Source: CAZNUM01 sp046861615
Lineage (GTDB): Bacteria; Fidelibacterota; Marinisomatia; Marinisomatales; TCS55
DNA: 13,276 nt
Assembly: GCA_046861615.1 (NCBI GenBank)
Contig: JBHHUS010000045.1
Span: 1-13,276 of the forward strand
Direction: 5' to 3'
The number at the start of each line of letters is the position of its first letter. Position 1 is the first letter of the stretch. Below, one piece after another: positions 6,889-13,276 of the stretch. A program made the position numbers and the translations under genes. Under the pieces are notes generated by a model. The model was not told the origin of the DNA and searched no databases. It was given only the letters and a program-made list of their open reading frames with translations.

Positions 6889-9800
6889 ATGTTTTTATCA
6901 CGCATCGCTATCCGTCGGGGAATTACCTTTACCATGATCTATTTGATTGCGGTGGGATTCGGATTATTTGGGCTTTCCACCCTGAAGCTGGACCTGTACC
7001 CCAACATCACTTTCCCGGTTGTCGGCATCATTACCCAATACGAGGGCGTAGGGCCGGAGGATATTGAAAACTCCCTGACCCGGCCCCTGGAGCGGTCGGT
7101 CATCTCCGTGGAAAATGTTAAAAAAATCACCTCTCAATCCACCCTGGGTTCTTCGATCATTATCATGGAATTTGACTGGGGCGCCGATATGAATCAGGCG
7201 GAGATTGACGTCCGGAAAATGATCGATCTCTCCCGAGATTTTCTGCCGGAGGACGCCTCTGACCCATTGACTTTTGCCTTTGATCCCTCTATGCAACCGA
7301 TTCAATACATTGCCGTCAGTTCCACGGAACTGGGAATGGCGGAATTACGCCAAGTAGTGAAGGACCAGATTCAACCACGTTTGGAACGGGTGGACGGGGT
7401 GGCCAGTGTAGCAGTACAGGGCGGACTGGAACGGCAGATAAAAATCCTGGTCAATCCCCATGAACTGGCAGCCCAGGGTATTTCCATGAGTAGCGTCATC
7501 AATAGTGTCCGGCAACAGAATATCCAGATCCCCGCCGGCTTAATCGATGAGACCAAACAGGAATACGCCATTAAAACAATCGGTGAATTCACCAATCTCC
7601 GTGAACTGGAAAACACGGTGGTGGGATTCAATAGCAACCAGCCGATTTATCTGAAAAATGTGGCCCGGGTTGAAGATGGCTTCAAGGAGCAGCGCCAGAT
7701 CATTCGTAATAATGACAAATCGGCCTTACTGCTGTTGATAAACAAGCAGGCAGATGCCAACACAGTTCAAACCTCCCGGGCGGTGAACAAGGTCATCCCG
7801 GGGATCACTAAAAAAGTTGGACAGGGAATTCAGTTTGAAACAGTGGTGGATTTCGCCGAGTTCATTTTAAGGTCCCTGAATAATTTGAGGAATACAGCCT
7901 TGCAGGCCTTCGTGTTGGCCTTTCTGGTACTGTTCATTTTCCTGCGCAATTTCAGGAGTTCCCTGATCGTGGCTCTTTCGATTCCCATTTCCGTCATTTT
8001 AACCTTTTTTGTCATGCAGCAGGGCGGTTTGACCCTCAATATTATTTCCATGGCGGGGCTGGCATTAGCGATTGGAATGCTGGTGGATAATGCCATTGTT
8101 GTACTTGAAAACATCTATCGTCACCATGAACAGGGCAAGCCCATACGGCAGGCGGCCAATGATGGTACAACAGAAGTTTCTACGGCAATCATTGCCTCCA
8201 CCCTTACTACTTTATCGGTATTCATCCCCATTCTATTCGTCCCGGGGATTGCCGGGGTAATGTTCAACGACATGGCAGTGACAATTGTTTTTTCGCTCTC
8301 CACTTCCCTGCTGGTGGCCCTGACACTAATCCCACTGCTGGCCTCCCGCCTGTTAAAAGGCCGCCGCCAGATTACAAAAGCTACCCTCAGCGGTAAGGGA
8401 GACCCCATTGGCCGGTTTGTCCTGCGGCTGGAAGCCCTTTATGTTCGTGGCCTGGATAAAATGCTCCAGCATAAAAAATTATTCCTGTCCGGTATTACTA
8501 TTCTCTTCGTCGGAACAATGGCCCTGTTCCCGATTGTGGGAGGCGACTTCATTTCCCAATCAGATCAGTCTTTCATCGGGCTCAACCTGGAACGGGCCAG
8601 CGGTACCGTTCTGAACGAAACCAATAAAACCTTTCATCAGTTGGAAGCAATCGCCCGGGAGGAAGTCCCCGAAGCCGATAATATTTATGTCAGTTTCGGA
8701 ACCGGGGAAGGGTTCAGTGCCTTCTTCGGCGCCCGGGGTTCCAACCAGGGGCGAATGATGATTACACTGCCGGATGTAAAAGACCGCCAACGCAGTCAGT
8801 TTGAAATTCAGGACCTCCTCCGGGTACGATTTAAAAAAATCCCCGGTGTCAAGGTTAATTTTGAGGAGGGCGGCGGGCCACCTGGGATGACCGGGGGCGG
8901 AGATATTCAGGTAAAAATCTTCGGTTTCAACCGGGTCAAAGCCAAAACACTGGGCGAACAGGTGGAGACAATCATGCGTAAGGTCGCAGGTGTGGCTGAT
9001 ATTCAGACCAGTTACAGCGCACCCCGACCGGAATACCAGGTCCACATTGACCGGGCCCGTAGTGCCGCTATGGGTCTTTCCGTGGCTCAAATCGCCCGGA
9101 CGATTGAAACCAGCATCAAAGGTACTGTGGTGACCAAATACCGGGATGAAGGTAATGAATACGATGTCTGGGCCCAATTCGACAAACCCTACCGCCAATC
9201 CAAACAGGATTTACTGAATCTGTACATTCCCACTCCCTTTGGTGATCAGGTGCCCTTAAGCAATATTGCTCAGGTTGTCTCCGGTGAGGGCGCCACTACC
9301 ATCAACCGGGAGGACCAGGAGCGGGTTACTACTGTCTCCTGCACTATTTCCGGTCGTGATTTACAAAGTGTCACTGCCGACATAACCACTGGGTTGAAAA
9401 AAATAACTTTCCCATCGGAGTTCCGCTGGGAAATCGGAGGCTCAGCGGAAGACCTGATGGAGTCATTCAAATACCTATTCATCGCCATTCTGGCGGCAGC
9501 CCTGCTGGTGTATATGGTTATGGCTTCTCAGTTCGAATCACTGCTGGATCCCTTTATTATTTTATTTACGATCCCCATGGCTTTGATCGGCGTTATCTGG
9601 GGCCTGATTTTAACCGGCACATCCCTGAGTGTGACCGCCTTGATTGGTGCGATTTTGCTGGTGGGAATTGTAGTAAATAATGGAATCGTCCTAGTGGATT
9701 ACATTAACCAGTTACGGGAAAAACAGGGGCAGGAGCTCTGGCCGGCAGTTCTCACCGGTGGCCGTCGCCGACTGAGGCCGATCCTAATGACTGCTTTAAC

Positions 9801-10044
9801 GACCATTCTTTCCATGTTACCCCTGGCGTTGGAATTGGGTTCAGGAGCGGAAATCTGGTCCCCCATGGCCCGGGCCGTCATTGGTGGATTAAGCGTCTCC
9901 ACTTTTTTAACACTATTTTTAATACCGGTGTTGTACCTGACCTTTGAACAGCGGGTCCTGAAACGGGCCCAGCGGAAACACCCGGAGATGGAAGCAGCAA
10001 CGCCGGACCGTCCGGAATTGCTGGATTTGAGCCAGATTAACTGA
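6889..10044 (+). CDS. RND family efflux transporter, inner-membrane permease (HAE1/AcrB-like)
   Basis: This 1051-residue pump has full-length HAE1/AcrB architecture: TM1 at the N-terminus (RGITFTMIYLIAVGFGLFGLSTLKLDLYPNI), a large periplasmic loop, TM2-6, an amphipathic linker, TM7 near 525-545, a second large loop and TM8-12 (ending SVSTFLTLFLIPVLYL). It would use the proton gradient to drive export of drugs, lipophiles or other small molecules through the adaptor and TolC. In TM4 the proton-relay motif reads GMLVDNAIVVLEN, so AcrB D407 is kept (D400) but D408 is N401. In TM10 the AcrB K940 position is N930 (GIVVNNGIVLVDY). This one-Asp form occurs in many HAE1 pumps outside Enterobacteria, so the protein is not predicted dead. 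A Gly/Pro-rich stretch (EEGGGPPGMTGGGD, about 659-672) lies in the second loop. Substrate cannot be predicted. GAGGG precedes the start. Confidence 0.96.
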   Translation: MFLSRIAIRRGITFTMIYLIAVGFGLFGLSTLKLDLYPNITFPVVGIITQYEGVGPEDIENSLTRPLERSVISVENVKKITSQSTLGSSIIIMEFDWGADMNQAEIDVRKMIDLSRDFLPEDASDPLTFAFDPSMQPIQYIAVSSTELGMAELRQVVKDQIQPRLERVDGVASVAVQGGLERQIKILVNPHELAAQGISMSSVINSVRQQNIQIPAGLIDETKQEYAIKTIGEFTNLRELENTVVGFNSNQPIYLKNVARVEDGFKEQRQIIRNNDKSALLLLINKQADANTVQTSRAVNKVIPGITKKVGQGIQFETVVDFAEFILRSLNNLRNTALQAFVLAFLVLFIFLRNFRSSLIVALSIPISVILTFFVMQQGGLTLNIISMAGLALAIGMLVDNAIVVLENIYRHHEQGKPIRQAANDGTTEVSTAIIASTLTTLSVFIPILFVPGIAGVMFNDMAVTIVFSLSTSLLVALTLIPLLASRLLKGRRQITKATLSGKGDPIGRFVLRLEALYVRGLDKMLQHKKLFLSGITILFVGTMALFPIVGGDFISQSDQSFIGLNLERASGTVLNETNKTFHQLEAIAREEVPEADNIYVSFGTGEGFSAFFGARGSNQGRMMITLPDVKDRQRSQFEIQDLLRVRFKKIPGVKVNFEEGGGPPGMTGGGDIQVKIFGFNRVKAKTLGEQVETIMRKVAGVADIQTSYSAPRPEYQVHIDRARSAAMGLSVAQIARTIETSIKGTVVTKYRDEGNEYDVWAQFDKPYRQSKQDLLNLYIPTPFGDQVPLSNIAQVVSGEGATTINREDQERVTTVSCTISGRDLQSVTADITTGLKKITFPSEFRWEIGGSAEDLMESFKYLFIAILAAALLVYMVMASQFESLLDPFIILFTIPMALIGVIWGLILTGTSLSVTALIGAILLVGIVVNNGIVLVDYINQLREKQGQELWPAVLTGGRRRLRPILMTALTTILSMLPLALELGSGAEIWSPMARAVIGGLSVSTFLTLFLIPVLYLTFEQRVLKRAQRKHPEMEAATPDRPELLDLSQIN

Positions 10045-10060
10045 ATAAAAGATTATCAGA

Positions 10061-10228
10061 CTAACGATCCCGGTGGCGGGCGAAACCGTTGGACAGTACC
10101 CCCAGGAAAACCAACGCCAGGGCGAAAATACTACCGCTGATCACCGGCGTCACCATCCCGATCATTAACAGGATCGCCAGGATAACACAAATCCCCAGAA
10201 AAATATAGCCTGCTGTTTTCCCTTCCAT
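10061..10228 (-). CDS. Small two-helix membrane protein (55 residues), unknown function
   Basis: A 55-codon frame begins at ATG 10228 and ends at TAG 10063-10061. The protein begins MEGKTAGYIFLGICVILAI and ends LSNGFARHRDR. Two hydrophobic segments are visible, about 8-25 (YIFLGICVILAILLMIGM) and about 29-46 (VISGSIFALALVFLGVLS), followed by a basic tail expected on the cytoplasmic side. Strong support comes from AGGAG 6 nt before the ATG. The site sits beside a CCTGA-TT-TCAGG palindrome (10237-10248). It is convergent with the RND pump, ending 16 bp from its stop, so it is not part of the efflux operon. No family is recognised; small hydrophobic proteins of this kind often modulate membrane complexes, but that is only analogy. 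Confidence 0.7.
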   Translation of the reverse strand: MEGKTAGYIFLGICVILAILLMIGMVTPVISGSIFALALVFLGVLSNGFARHRDR

Positions 10229-10494
10229 GGGTCACTCCTGATTTCAGGTTTTAAATATCTCGATTCAAATTAAACCAAACTGGAATTAATTAGCGCTCCT
10301 AAAAAGCTTTCAACAGGATCCGGCAACGTTCATTACTAAGTAACAAATACCAGAGAACCAACAAACTCTGCACAGGTGTCATATCATTTTTATCTGATGC
10401 CCATATTCTTTTGATATTTTTCACCCCACTCCGGTAGCAAGTATTTATTTCTTATCTCTTGATATTACTTAGTTTAACCTGATTATAAAATCTT
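10229..10494. other. Non-coding region upstream of the sigma-54 promoter
   Basis: No coding frame with a ribosome site is visible on either strand here. The stretch is AT-rich and contains an 11-bp palindrome TTACTAAGTAA (10333-10343), whose sequence in the other orientation (TTACTTAGT) recurs at 10475-10483. It also has a CAGAG/CTCTG inverted repeat (10351-10370) and several TTGATATT-like words (around 10421 and 10469). Sigma-54 promoters need activator sites about 80-200 bp upstream, and the palindrome sits about 165 bp before the -24 element, so it is a candidate enhancer. This is speculative. Confidence 0.35.
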
Positions 10495-10509
10495 TGGCAC
10501 GCCATTTGC
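10495..10509 (+). promoter_or_regulatory. Sigma-54 (RpoN) -24/-12 promoter
   Basis: TGGCAC (10495-10500), five bases, then TTGC (10506-10509) matches the sigma-54 consensus exactly, with GG and GC separated by 10 bp. Transcription would begin near 10520, 30 nt before the start of the micropeptide gene. Such promoters are silent without an AAA+ NtrC-type activator, which fits the NtrY-like kinase encoded at the right end of the window. Confidence 0.85.
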
Positions 10510-10550
10510 GCTCTAAAGGGCAAGCTATGAAATTCAACGGAGGCAAAACA

Positions 10551-10670
10551 ATGATTACAATCATACAAAAACACAACGGGGATACCAGCCGACTCAATAA
10601 CAGTTGGATCGTCACTGGTTTAACCCTGACACTGGTATTCAGCCCGATCTGGATGCTGGCAATTATTTAA
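10551..10670 (+). CDS. 39-residue single-pass membrane peptide under the sigma-54 promoter
   Basis: A 39-codon frame runs from ATG 10551 to TAA 10668-10670. The N-terminal half is polar (MITIIQKHNGDTSRLNNS) and the C-terminal half is one hydrophobic helix (WIVTGLTLTLVFSPIWMLAII) running to the end. A near-perfect GGAGG (10539-10543) lies 7 nt upstream, and the gene begins about 30 nt after the predicted sigma-54 transcription start. An in-frame ATG at 10527 with AAAGGG before it would add 8 residues, but its ribosome site would lie at or upstream of the predicted transcript start. The next gene follows after 62 bp with no terminator, so the two are probably cotranscribed. No known family is recognised. 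Confidence 0.65.
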   Translation: MITIIQKHNGDTSRLNNSWIVTGLTLTLVFSPIWMLAII

Positions 10671-10732
10671 ACCGGCTTGACTAATTATATCCACAACCAG
10701 AATTCAACCAACAACGGAATGGAGTTACAACA

Positions 10733-11959
10733 ATGAAAAACCCAAGCATGCTAAAGACAGCGCTGGTCTTAATGACGGCCTTACTGCTGGTACCGACTAT
10801 TGGTCTGGCCCAGGATACCACCGACGTCCAGACCCAACTGAAAGAAGTCCAGGAACAGTTGGAAAGCGCCAAGGGCGACCTGTCCCTGACCCAGGAACAA
10901 ATGCAAGAAACGGTAGACCGGGTGACAACCGAATTGATACAGGTCCAAGAGAAAAAAAAGTACCGGGTCAAGCTGGGTCTGTTTATTGACAACCTGGATT
11001 TTGAAGAAGCCTACAAGCGGCATTATCCCGAAAATTACGGTGTTCTGATTACTGGTCTGGTGAGAGGCGGGAATGCCGAGCGGGCCGGTTTATTAAAAGA
11101 CGACATTATCATGAAATTTGACGGCGAAAAAGTTCTGTATGAAAACCAGCTTTTGAATCTGCGGGACAGCAAGATGGTGGGCGATTCGGTGGACATCACT
11201 TTCTTCCGGAATGAAAAAATCAAGCACACGACCCTGGTGTTTGCCCCGGAAAAATTGGAAGTAACCAGGGAAGGAAAACCAATTTTTAAACAAAAGAAAC
11301 TTTCACCGGGCTATGGTGGTGGCGGTCCGGAAGTTGTCATAATTGACTATAATTTTGCCGGTATCAACAAATTTCTGCAACTGAATGGTTTTAACACACT
11401 GAAGTCCGGTTCTGCCGTCATTATTGGTGGGGGTGGTATGGGCAATATCGGTAACGGCTTTTTCATCGGCGGTATGGGCGGTGGGATGGAAAGCAGTCAG
11501 CAGATTCAAGTTAAGGACAACGATGGAAATCTGCTGGGATACCGGAAATACAAACTCGGCTGGGGGTTCGGTGGTGTAACCTTAACGAAAAAATACCCGG
11601 TATTCTCTAACCGGTTCATAATGGATGTGGGTTTACTCCTGGGAGGCGGTTCCATGTCCCTCCAGGTGAAACAGACTGACGGGAATTTATCCTGGAATAA
11701 CGAAATAAACTCCGCGAGTACCTACTCATCCACTTACAATAAGGATTTCTTCGTTTACCAACCATCTATCGGCTTACTGGTGCGGATCAAGAATTGGTTT
11801 GGTGTTCACGCTTCTGTCGGCTATTTCGGTACCTATGCTTCCAACACGGACTGGTCCGACGATATGTTCGGATTCACCGTAACACCGGCATCAGGACAGT
11901 CTTCCCCGGCTCTACCCAATAATCTCTCCTATTCGATAGGGTTCTGGTTTGGTAACTAA
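10733..11959 (+). CDS. Secreted coiled-coil/PDZ protein with glycine-rich linker and C-terminal beta-barrel-like domain
   Basis: This 408-residue protein has an unusual domain order. Residues 1-26 are a signal peptide (cut at GLA|Q). About 28-75 form a Gln/Glu-rich coiled coil (VQTQLKEVQEQLESAKGDLSLTQEQMQETVDRV). About 78-172 form a PDZ domain (VKLGLFIDNL, GVLITGLVRGGNAERAGLLKDDIIMKFDGEKV, then GDSVDITFFRN), which binds peptide ends in envelope proteins. About 193-252 are glycine-rich (GYGGGG, IIGGGGMGNIGNGFFIGGMGGGM). About 255-408 show alternating strands (YRKYKLGWGFGGVTL, FIMDVGLLLGGGSMSLQV, FVYQPSIGLLVRIKNWFGVHASVGYFG) ending in SYSIGFWFGN, as in outer-membrane barrels. No protease triad is seen, so it is not a DegP-type enzyme. 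GGAG lies 8 nt before the ATG. It is the second gene after the sigma-54 promoter and is closed by a strong terminator. An envelope-stress or outer-membrane assembly role is inferred only. Confidence 0.75.
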   Translation: MKNPSMLKTALVLMTALLLVPTIGLAQDTTDVQTQLKEVQEQLESAKGDLSLTQEQMQETVDRVTTELIQVQEKKKYRVKLGLFIDNLDFEEAYKRHYPENYGVLITGLVRGGNAERAGLLKDDIIMKFDGEKVLYENQLLNLRDSKMVGDSVDITFFRNEKIKHTTLVFAPEKLEVTREGKPIFKQKKLSPGYGGGGPEVVIIDYNFAGINKFLQLNGFNTLKSGSAVIIGGGGMGNIGNGFFIGGMGGGMESSQQIQVKDNDGNLLGYRKYKLGWGFGGVTLTKKYPVFSNRFIMDVGLLLGGGSMSLQVKQTDGNLSWNNEINSASTYSSTYNKDFFVYQPSIGLLVRIKNWFGVHASVGYFGTYASNTDWSDDMFGFTVTPASGQSSPALPNNLSYSIGFWFGN

Positions 11960-11974
11960 ATCCTGAGTACCACC

Positions 11975-12013
11975 ACAGGCCTGGATCCGTAAGGGTTCAG
12001 GCCTGTTTTTTTT
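11975..12013 (+). terminator. Strong rho-independent terminator after the PDZ-barrel gene
   Basis: ACAGGCCTG (11975-11983) pairs perfectly with CAGGCCTGT (11998-12006). The stem extends inward through GATCC/GGGTT (with two G-U pairs) to a GTAA loop, a GNRA-type tetraloop, and is followed by a run of eight T (12006-12013). It ends the sigma-54 unit and separates it from the DUF4390-kinase genes. Confidence 0.93.
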
Positions 12014-12060
12014 CAACCGATTTCCTATTCAAAGAAGCTGATTCGTTAGTAACTTTCTTC

Positions 12061-12645
12061 ATGGAGCCCTCAATTTTCTCAGTCCTGTCCAGGAAAATTG
12101 TCACTGCCGTTATTTCAATCGGATCCCTGTTTTATTCTACCATCCCGGGAACCAATGCCAGCTTCACTGACCTCCTACTATCCATTAAAGGACAACAGTT
12201 AGTGCTCTCCACCCATCTGGAGAACTGTTTTTCGGATGAACTGGATCAGGTCTTCCGTTCCGGGAAAGAAATAAAAATATATTTCCGGGTCGAGCTGGTT
12301 CAGGCCGGTAATAATAAATCTGTCAAGGACACTACTTTTTACCATTCCATCAGCTACAGTGTTCTGGATGATGTTTTCGACGTTTACCTCACTGAAACCG
12401 AAACCCGTTACCCCAATTTGAATCTGGAACAGGCCAAGGAATTCCTGGTTGAAATCGAGGGATATCGGGCCATCACCGTTGATCAATTGAAAAAAGACCG
12501 GACCTATTACCTGCGCCTGGAGGCTAAGATGGATAAAATCAAACTTCAGGGAATGGAGGAACCCTTAAATCTGATGTTTTACTGGAACAGCCTGAAACCC
12601 GTGGTTCAATCCACCCCCTTCACTCAGGAGTTATTTACTCAATGA
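12061..12645 (+). CDS. DUF4390 family exported protein, neighbour of an NtrY-like kinase
   Basis: This 194-residue protein has an N-terminal hydrophobic export signal (VTAVISIGSLFYSTIPGTNA, about 14-33). The mature domain shows the DUF4390 pattern: FTDLLLSIKGQQLVLSTHLENCFSDELDQVFRSGKEIKIYFRVELVQ (about 35-81), a central YSVLDDVFDVYLTE, and a C-terminal YYLRLEAKMDKIKL. The family is short, periplasmic and of unknown function, and is commonly encoded directly before NtrY-type sensor kinases; here the ATGA overlap (12642-12645) with the kinase repeats that arrangement. It may help sense an envelope signal, but this is inference. No ribosome site precedes ATG 12061, only 47 bp after the terminator, and no other start codon lies upstream in frame, so expression may rely on a weak leader or terminator readthrough. 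Confidence 0.75.
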   Translation: MEPSIFSVLSRKIVTAVISIGSLFYSTIPGTNASFTDLLLSIKGQQLVLSTHLENCFSDELDQVFRSGKEIKIYFRVELVQAGNNKSVKDTTFYHSISYSVLDDVFDVYLTETETRYPNLNLEQAKEFLVEIEGYRAITVDQLKKDRTYYLRLEAKMDKIKLQGMEEPLNLMFYWNSLKPVVQSTPFTQELFTQ

Positions 12646-13276
12646 GATTGTGGTTACCCTCCTTTCGCAGTCAGATCATCATACTGGTCTTATTTCTGTT
12701 GTTCAACTCCGTTTTCTTTCTACGGAATTATTTTCTGGACAGCTTTGAAAGTTTTTCCAAAGCAGTAGAGTCTCTGAATTCGGAGCAGGATTTTAATCGC
12801 TTGTACCAGACCTATGAATCACGGTTGGAGCCCCGGGAGCGGGAGCAGTTTAAACAGGACGTGGAAGTGATGGCCGCCACCCAGCAGCAAAACAGTATTG
12901 CTCGGGATATTTTCAAGAAAGAAATTGCGCTGTATTCCAAGTTCATCTTTGTTTTCCTGACACTGGCGGTAGTAATCTTCTTTTTCTTCAGCTTCAGTTT
13001 AATCACCAGACCATTGAACCGGCTTCAGGCGGCTACTGATGAACTCTCTAAAGGCAACTGGAGCATTCAGGTTCAACCAAGCCCTTTCTCGCCACTGAAT
13101 GATTTGATTGTTTCCTTTAATTCTATGATCCGGGAACTGGAGTCCAACCGTAATAAATTGATTCAGGCAGAAAAGGAATCCGCCTGGCGGGACCTGGCCC
13201 GCATTATGGCCCATGAAATAAAGAATCCGCTCACACCCATGCGCCTTTCCCTGGAACGATTGGAACGGAAATATTT
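12642..13276 (+). CDS. NtrY-like membrane sensor histidine kinase (3' end outside window)
   Basis: The frame starts at the ATG overlapping the DUF4390 stop and is still open at the window edge (211 complete codons). TM1 is about 10-28 (QIIILVLFLLFNSVFFL). A short periplasmic, helical region follows (about 29-97), then TM2 at about 98-120 (YSKFIFVFLTLAVVIFFFFSFSL). A HAMP domain begins ITRPLNRLQAATDELSKGNW and runs to about 172. Then comes the dimerisation/phosphoacceptor helix with ARIMAHEIKNPLTPMRLSLERLERKY, the hallmark H-box of NtrY-type kinases, with phospho-acceptor H191. No PAS domain fits between HAMP and H-box, so it is more compact than classical NtrY. The ATPase domain and, most likely, a cognate NtrX/NtrC-type regulator lie beyond the window. 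Such regulators activate sigma-54 promoters, as at 10495. Confidence 0.9.
   Translation, partial: MRLWLPSFRSQIIILVLFLLFNSVFFLRNYFLDSFESFSKAVESLNSEQDFNRLYQTYESRLEPREREQFKQDVEVMAATQQQNSIARDIFKKEIALYSKFIFVFLTLAVVIFFFFSFSLITRPLNRLQAATDELSKGNWSIQVQPSPFSPLNDLIVSFNSMIRELESNRNKLIQAEKESAWRDLARIMAHEIKNPLTPMRLSLERLERKY

Noticed and set aside
8560..9198. Long minus-strand frame of 212 codons inside the RND gene
   Set aside because: It is a shadow of the pump gene. It lacks a ribosome site, its translation shows no domain, and the plus frame is a clear full-length RND protein.
10527..10550. Earlier ATG start for the sigma-54-driven micropeptide
   Set aside because: Its ribosome site (10515-10520) would fall at or before the predicted transcription start near 10520, whereas GGAGG before 10551 is well placed.
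1..13276. tRNA, rRNA, CRISPR, insertion sequence or phage attachment site
   Set aside because: No cloverleaf, no regularly spaced direct repeats, no transposase or integrase frame and no terminal inverted repeats were seen.

Overview
The window reads as bacterial chromosome from a Gram-negative organism. It encodes a complete TolC/RND envelope efflux operon, several signal-peptide proteins and two probable outer-membrane beta-barrels. The two-component-type propeller repeats, the cadherin-like fragment and the secreted-protein style suggest the FCB side of the bacteria (Bacteroidota, Calditrichota or Marinimicrobia-like), but this is inference and no marker gene fixes the taxon. Clear Shine-Dalgarno sites precede most genes.

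Left part (1-3528). A truncated plus-strand end with a cadherin-like signature (1-126) meets, tail to tail, a minus-strand secreted propeller protein. That propeller gene has an in-frame TAA at 407-409 and keeps coding recognisable propeller sequence to 140, so it looks like a recent nonsense pseudogene. Next, all on the minus strand, come a small outer-membrane barrel protein with a TTG start, a bacteriohemerythrin with Gln where one iron-ligand His is expected, and a secreted YbhB/PEBP-family protein with a perfect ribosome-binding site.

Middle part (3529-10044). A divergent control region carries two adjacent inverted repeats directly before a TetR regulator. The regulator is translationally coupled to tolC, then an RND adaptor lipoprotein and an RND inner-membrane pump. 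This is a self-contained, probably autorepressed, tripartite efflux operon (tetR-tolC-mfp-rnd). The pump has a single-Asp proton relay (D400/N401, with N930 at the TM10 lysine position).

Right part (10045-13276). A 55-residue two-helix membrane protein lies on the minus strand. A non-coding stretch follows, ending in a textbook sigma-54 promoter (10495-10509). It drives a 39-residue single-helix membrane peptide and then a secreted coiled-coil/PDZ/glycine-rich/beta-barrel protein closed by a strong terminator. Immediately after comes a DUF4390 protein overlapping by 4 bp an NtrY-like sensor kinase that runs off the window. NtrY partners are normally sigma-54 activators, so the most interesting hypothesis is a local envelope-sensing circuit: kinase plus an NtrC-type regulator just outside the window, acting on the sigma-54 promoter of the micropeptide/PDZ-barrel pair.
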